Shown in pieces: positions 44,886 to 46,785 of a DNA stretch of 46,785 bases. This DNA comes from Dolichospermum sp. FACHB-1091 (lineage in GTDB: Bacteria; Cyanobacteriota; Cyanobacteriia; Cyanobacteriales; Nostocaceae). The DNA lies in NCBI RefSeq assembly GCF_014697585.1, contig NZ_JACJSB010000035.1, forward strand, positions 1 to 46,785, given 5' to 3'. Position 1 is the first letter of the stretch. The number at the start of each line of letters is the position of its first letter. Both the position numbers and the translations under genes were made by a program. The notes under the pieces were generated by a model. It saw nothing but the letters and a program-made list of their open reading frames with translations. It was not told the DNA's origin and did no database searches.

Positions 44886-46667
44886 ATGACTAAACCAACT
44901 GCACCACTTTTAAATAATCAACTTCCAGAAATAGCTCCCCAAATTCATTATTTAGTGGCAATGTCTCAACCAGAAACCCATCTGTTTGAAGTGACATTAC
45001 ACATTGTTAATTATACCTCAGAAATTCTTGATTTAAAAATGCCAGTGTGGACACCTGGATCATATTTGGTGCGGGAATATGCAAGAAATTTACAAGATTT
45101 TACCGCTTTTGCGAATACTGAACATTTACCTTGGCGAAAAGTTAGTAAAAATCATTGGCAAGTAGAAAAAGCTGATATTTCTCAGGTAACTTTATCTTAT
45201 CGTATTTTTGCTAATGAACTATCAGTAAGAACAAATCATTTAGATGCCAATCACGGTTATTTTAATGGTGCAGCGCTGTTTTTTAGAATCCCTAATTGGG
45301 AGAATTTACCTTTAAAAATAACTGTGATTCCCCCTCACCCCCAATGGCAAATAACCACTGCTTTACCAACTGTTTCAGAGACAAAAAATACTTTTTTAGC
45401 CGCAGATTTTGATACTTTAGTTGATAGTCCTTTTGAAATTGGTTGTCATCAATTACATAAATTTGAGGTTTTGAATAAACCCCATGAGTTAGCAATTTGG
45501 GGAAAAGGTAATTTTCAACCACAAAAAATGATTAATGATTTCCAAAAAATCATTGAAATAGAAGCGCAAATATTTGATGGTTTACCTTATGATAGATATG
45601 TGTTTTTACTGCATTTATTTCAACAAGCTTTTGGTGGTTTAGAACATAAAAACTCTTGTTCTTTAATTTATCAAAGATTTGGATTTCGGACTCCAGATAA
45701 ATATGAGCCATTTTTACAATTAGTTGCCCATGAATTTTTTCATTTATGGAATGTGAAAAGAATTCGTCCCCAAGGTTTAGAGATATTCGATTATGATCAG
45801 GAAAACTATACACCATCTTTATGGTTTTGTGAGGGAACAACCAGTTATTATGATTTAATTATTCCTTTACGGGCAGGTATTTATAATACCCAGGCATATT
45901 TGAATTATTTGAGTAAGGAAATTACCAGATATTTGATGACTCCCGGACGCAAAGTACAACCTTTATCTGAGTCAAGTTTTGACGCTTGGATTAAACTTTA
46001 TCGTCCAGATGCTAATAGTGGTAATTCCCAAATCTCCTATTATTTAAAAGGGGAAATGGTATCACTTTTGTTAGATCTATTAATTCGCGTTCATCATGAA
46101 AATAAACGTTCTTTAGATGATGTCATGCGGCAAATGTGGCAGCAATTTGGCCAGGCAGAAATTGGTTATACTCCCGAACAATTAGAGGAGGTAATTGAAT
46201 CTGTAGCGGATATGGATTTAGGAGATTTCTTTAAACGTTATCTCCATGGACTCGAAGATTTACCATTTAATCAATATTTGCAACATTTTGGTTTACAATT
46301 AGTAGAAGAAAAGAACGAAGAACCTTATTTAGGTGTGAGGATAAATAGCGAAAATGGTCGAGAAATAATTAAATTTGTGGAAGCAGATTCACCAGCACAA
46401 AAAGCAGGAATTGATGCAGGAGATGAATTATTAGCTATTGATGGAATTAAGGTAGGAAATCAGTTAAATGCACGATTGAAGGATTATCAAGCAAATGATT
46501 TGATCCAAGTTACTGTTTTCCATCAAGATGAATTGCGAACTTATTCTATCACCCTAGCAGCAGCAATTCCCGGTAAATATCAACTTAAATCTGTGGAAAA
46601 TCCCTCTTCTAGAGAAATGGAGAACTTTGTCGGTTGGTTAGGTGTACCGCTGTCAACTATTCAGTAA
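44886..46667 (+). CDS. M61-family glycyl aminopeptidase with PDZ domain
   Basis: 593 residues from MTKPTAPLLNNQLPEIAPQI. Starts at 44817 and 44850 exist but add a poorly conserved stretch. The N-terminal beta domain (PQIHYLVAMSQPETHLFEVT, VWTPGSYLVREYARN) precedes the zinc-metalloprotease core with HEFFHLWNVKRIRP (HExxH at 282-286) and the downstream CEGTTSYY glutamate motif. The PDZ domain near the C-terminus (YLGVRINS to VTVFHQDEL) probably binds the substrate tail. No signal peptide, so it acts in the cytoplasm unless the upstream start is used. Confidence 0.92.
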   Translation: MTKPTAPLLNNQLPEIAPQIHYLVAMSQPETHLFEVTLHIVNYTSEILDLKMPVWTPGSYLVREYARNLQDFTAFANTEHLPWRKVSKNHWQVEKADISQVTLSYRIFANELSVRTNHLDANHGYFNGAALFFRIPNWENLPLKITVIPPHPQWQITTALPTVSETKNTFLAADFDTLVDSPFEIGCHQLHKFEVLNKPHELAIWGKGNFQPQKMINDFQKIIEIEAQIFDGLPYDRYVFLLHLFQQAFGGLEHKNSCSLIYQRFGFRTPDKYEPFLQLVAHEFFHLWNVKRIRPQGLEIFDYDQENYTPSLWFCEGTTSYYDLIIPLRAGIYNTQAYLNYLSKEITRYLMTPGRKVQPLSESSFDAWIKLYRPDANSGNSQISYYLKGEMVSLLLDLLIRVHHENKRSLDDVMRQMWQQFGQAEIGYTPEQLEEVIESVADMDLGDFFKRYLHGLEDLPFNQYLQHFGLQLVEEKNEEPYLGVRINSENGREIIKFVEADSPAQKAGIDAGDELLAIDGIKVGNQLNARLKDYQANDLIQVTVFHQDELRTYSITLAAAIPGKYQLKSVENPSSREMENFVGWLGVPLSTIQ

Positions 46668-46670
46668 TAT

Positions 46671-46785
46671 AGCACTTCCCGATGTTATGAGGTACAAGAA
46701 CCCCACCCCCAACCCCCTCCAATATCAAAAGTTTATCCTTTTCTTCCCCCCGCAGCGGGGGGATTGAGGGGGGTGCGAGGAGGGG
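46671..46785. mobile_element. MITE-like element with TTATGAGGTACA end, copy 2 (cut by window end)
   Basis: Starts AGCACTTCCCGATG, then TTATGAGGTACA (46685-46696), and continues as the reverse complement of 40386-40514, including CCCCCCGCAGCGGGGGG. It has a 6-bp insertion relative to copy 1 (CACCCC near 46701-46710). The right end lies outside the window. Confidence 0.8.

Overview
The window is chromosomal DNA of a filamentous, Nostoc/Anabaena/Dolichospermum-type cyanobacterium (order Nostocales). The evidence is a psaA-psaB photosystem I operon, a probable petL, a DUF1816 gene, many HIP1 octamers (GCGATCGC), heptameric short tandem repeats, xisH/xisI pairs and the dispersed repeat that begins TAGGTTGGGTT. 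The sequence is AT-rich. I could not recognise any tRNA, rRNA or CRISPR array.

Layout. (1) 1-9.6 kb is mostly housekeeping: the 3' part of a secreted calpain-like protease, a small exported protein, aroB (minus), probable petL, comM/yifB, a small conserved protein, an MscS channel (minus) and ahcY, which has a structured 5' leader. (2) 9.6-25.8 kb is an accessory island. It starts directly behind the ahcY terminator and ends in repeats behind the psaAB terminator. It holds a DNA methyltransferase/PD-(D/E)XK nuclease pair; an SMC/OLD-type AAA ATPase overlapping a Toprim-like protein, followed by a PD-(D/E)XK-like coiled-coil protein; a PLD-type nuclease; HicAB, VapBC, Phd-like and two XisHI modules; two copies of an aspartic-protease cassette; and many truncated copies of these modules. 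A RAYT-type transposase gene is split by a 214-bp MITE. (3) 26-31 kb holds psaB and psaA. (4) 31.2-46.8 kb is housekeeping: a lipoprotein, glutaminase, ilvD, a pentapeptide/TPR protein, a DsbA-like oxidoreductase, a DUF1816 protein, a TrmH-type rRNA methyltransferase, mini-RNase III, a STAS protein, carA, a retropepsin-like lipoprotein, trpD and an M61 peptidase.

The most interesting part is the island. The intact nuclease and ATPase modules are separated by repeated blocks: a palindromic repeat, a roughly 80-bp hicA leader (five copies), xisI/xisH pieces and hicB tails. The blocks are joined in different orders, as if recombination between the small toxin-antitoxin-like repeats had shuffled the larger cassettes. 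The ATPase + Toprim + nuclease-like trio (12.9-16.2 kb) is the best candidate for an undescribed defence system. It resembles in outline known ATPase/Toprim systems (OLD, Gabija, PARIS), but I cannot assign it to one. All functional statements come from motifs and family knowledge read by eye; no searches were run.
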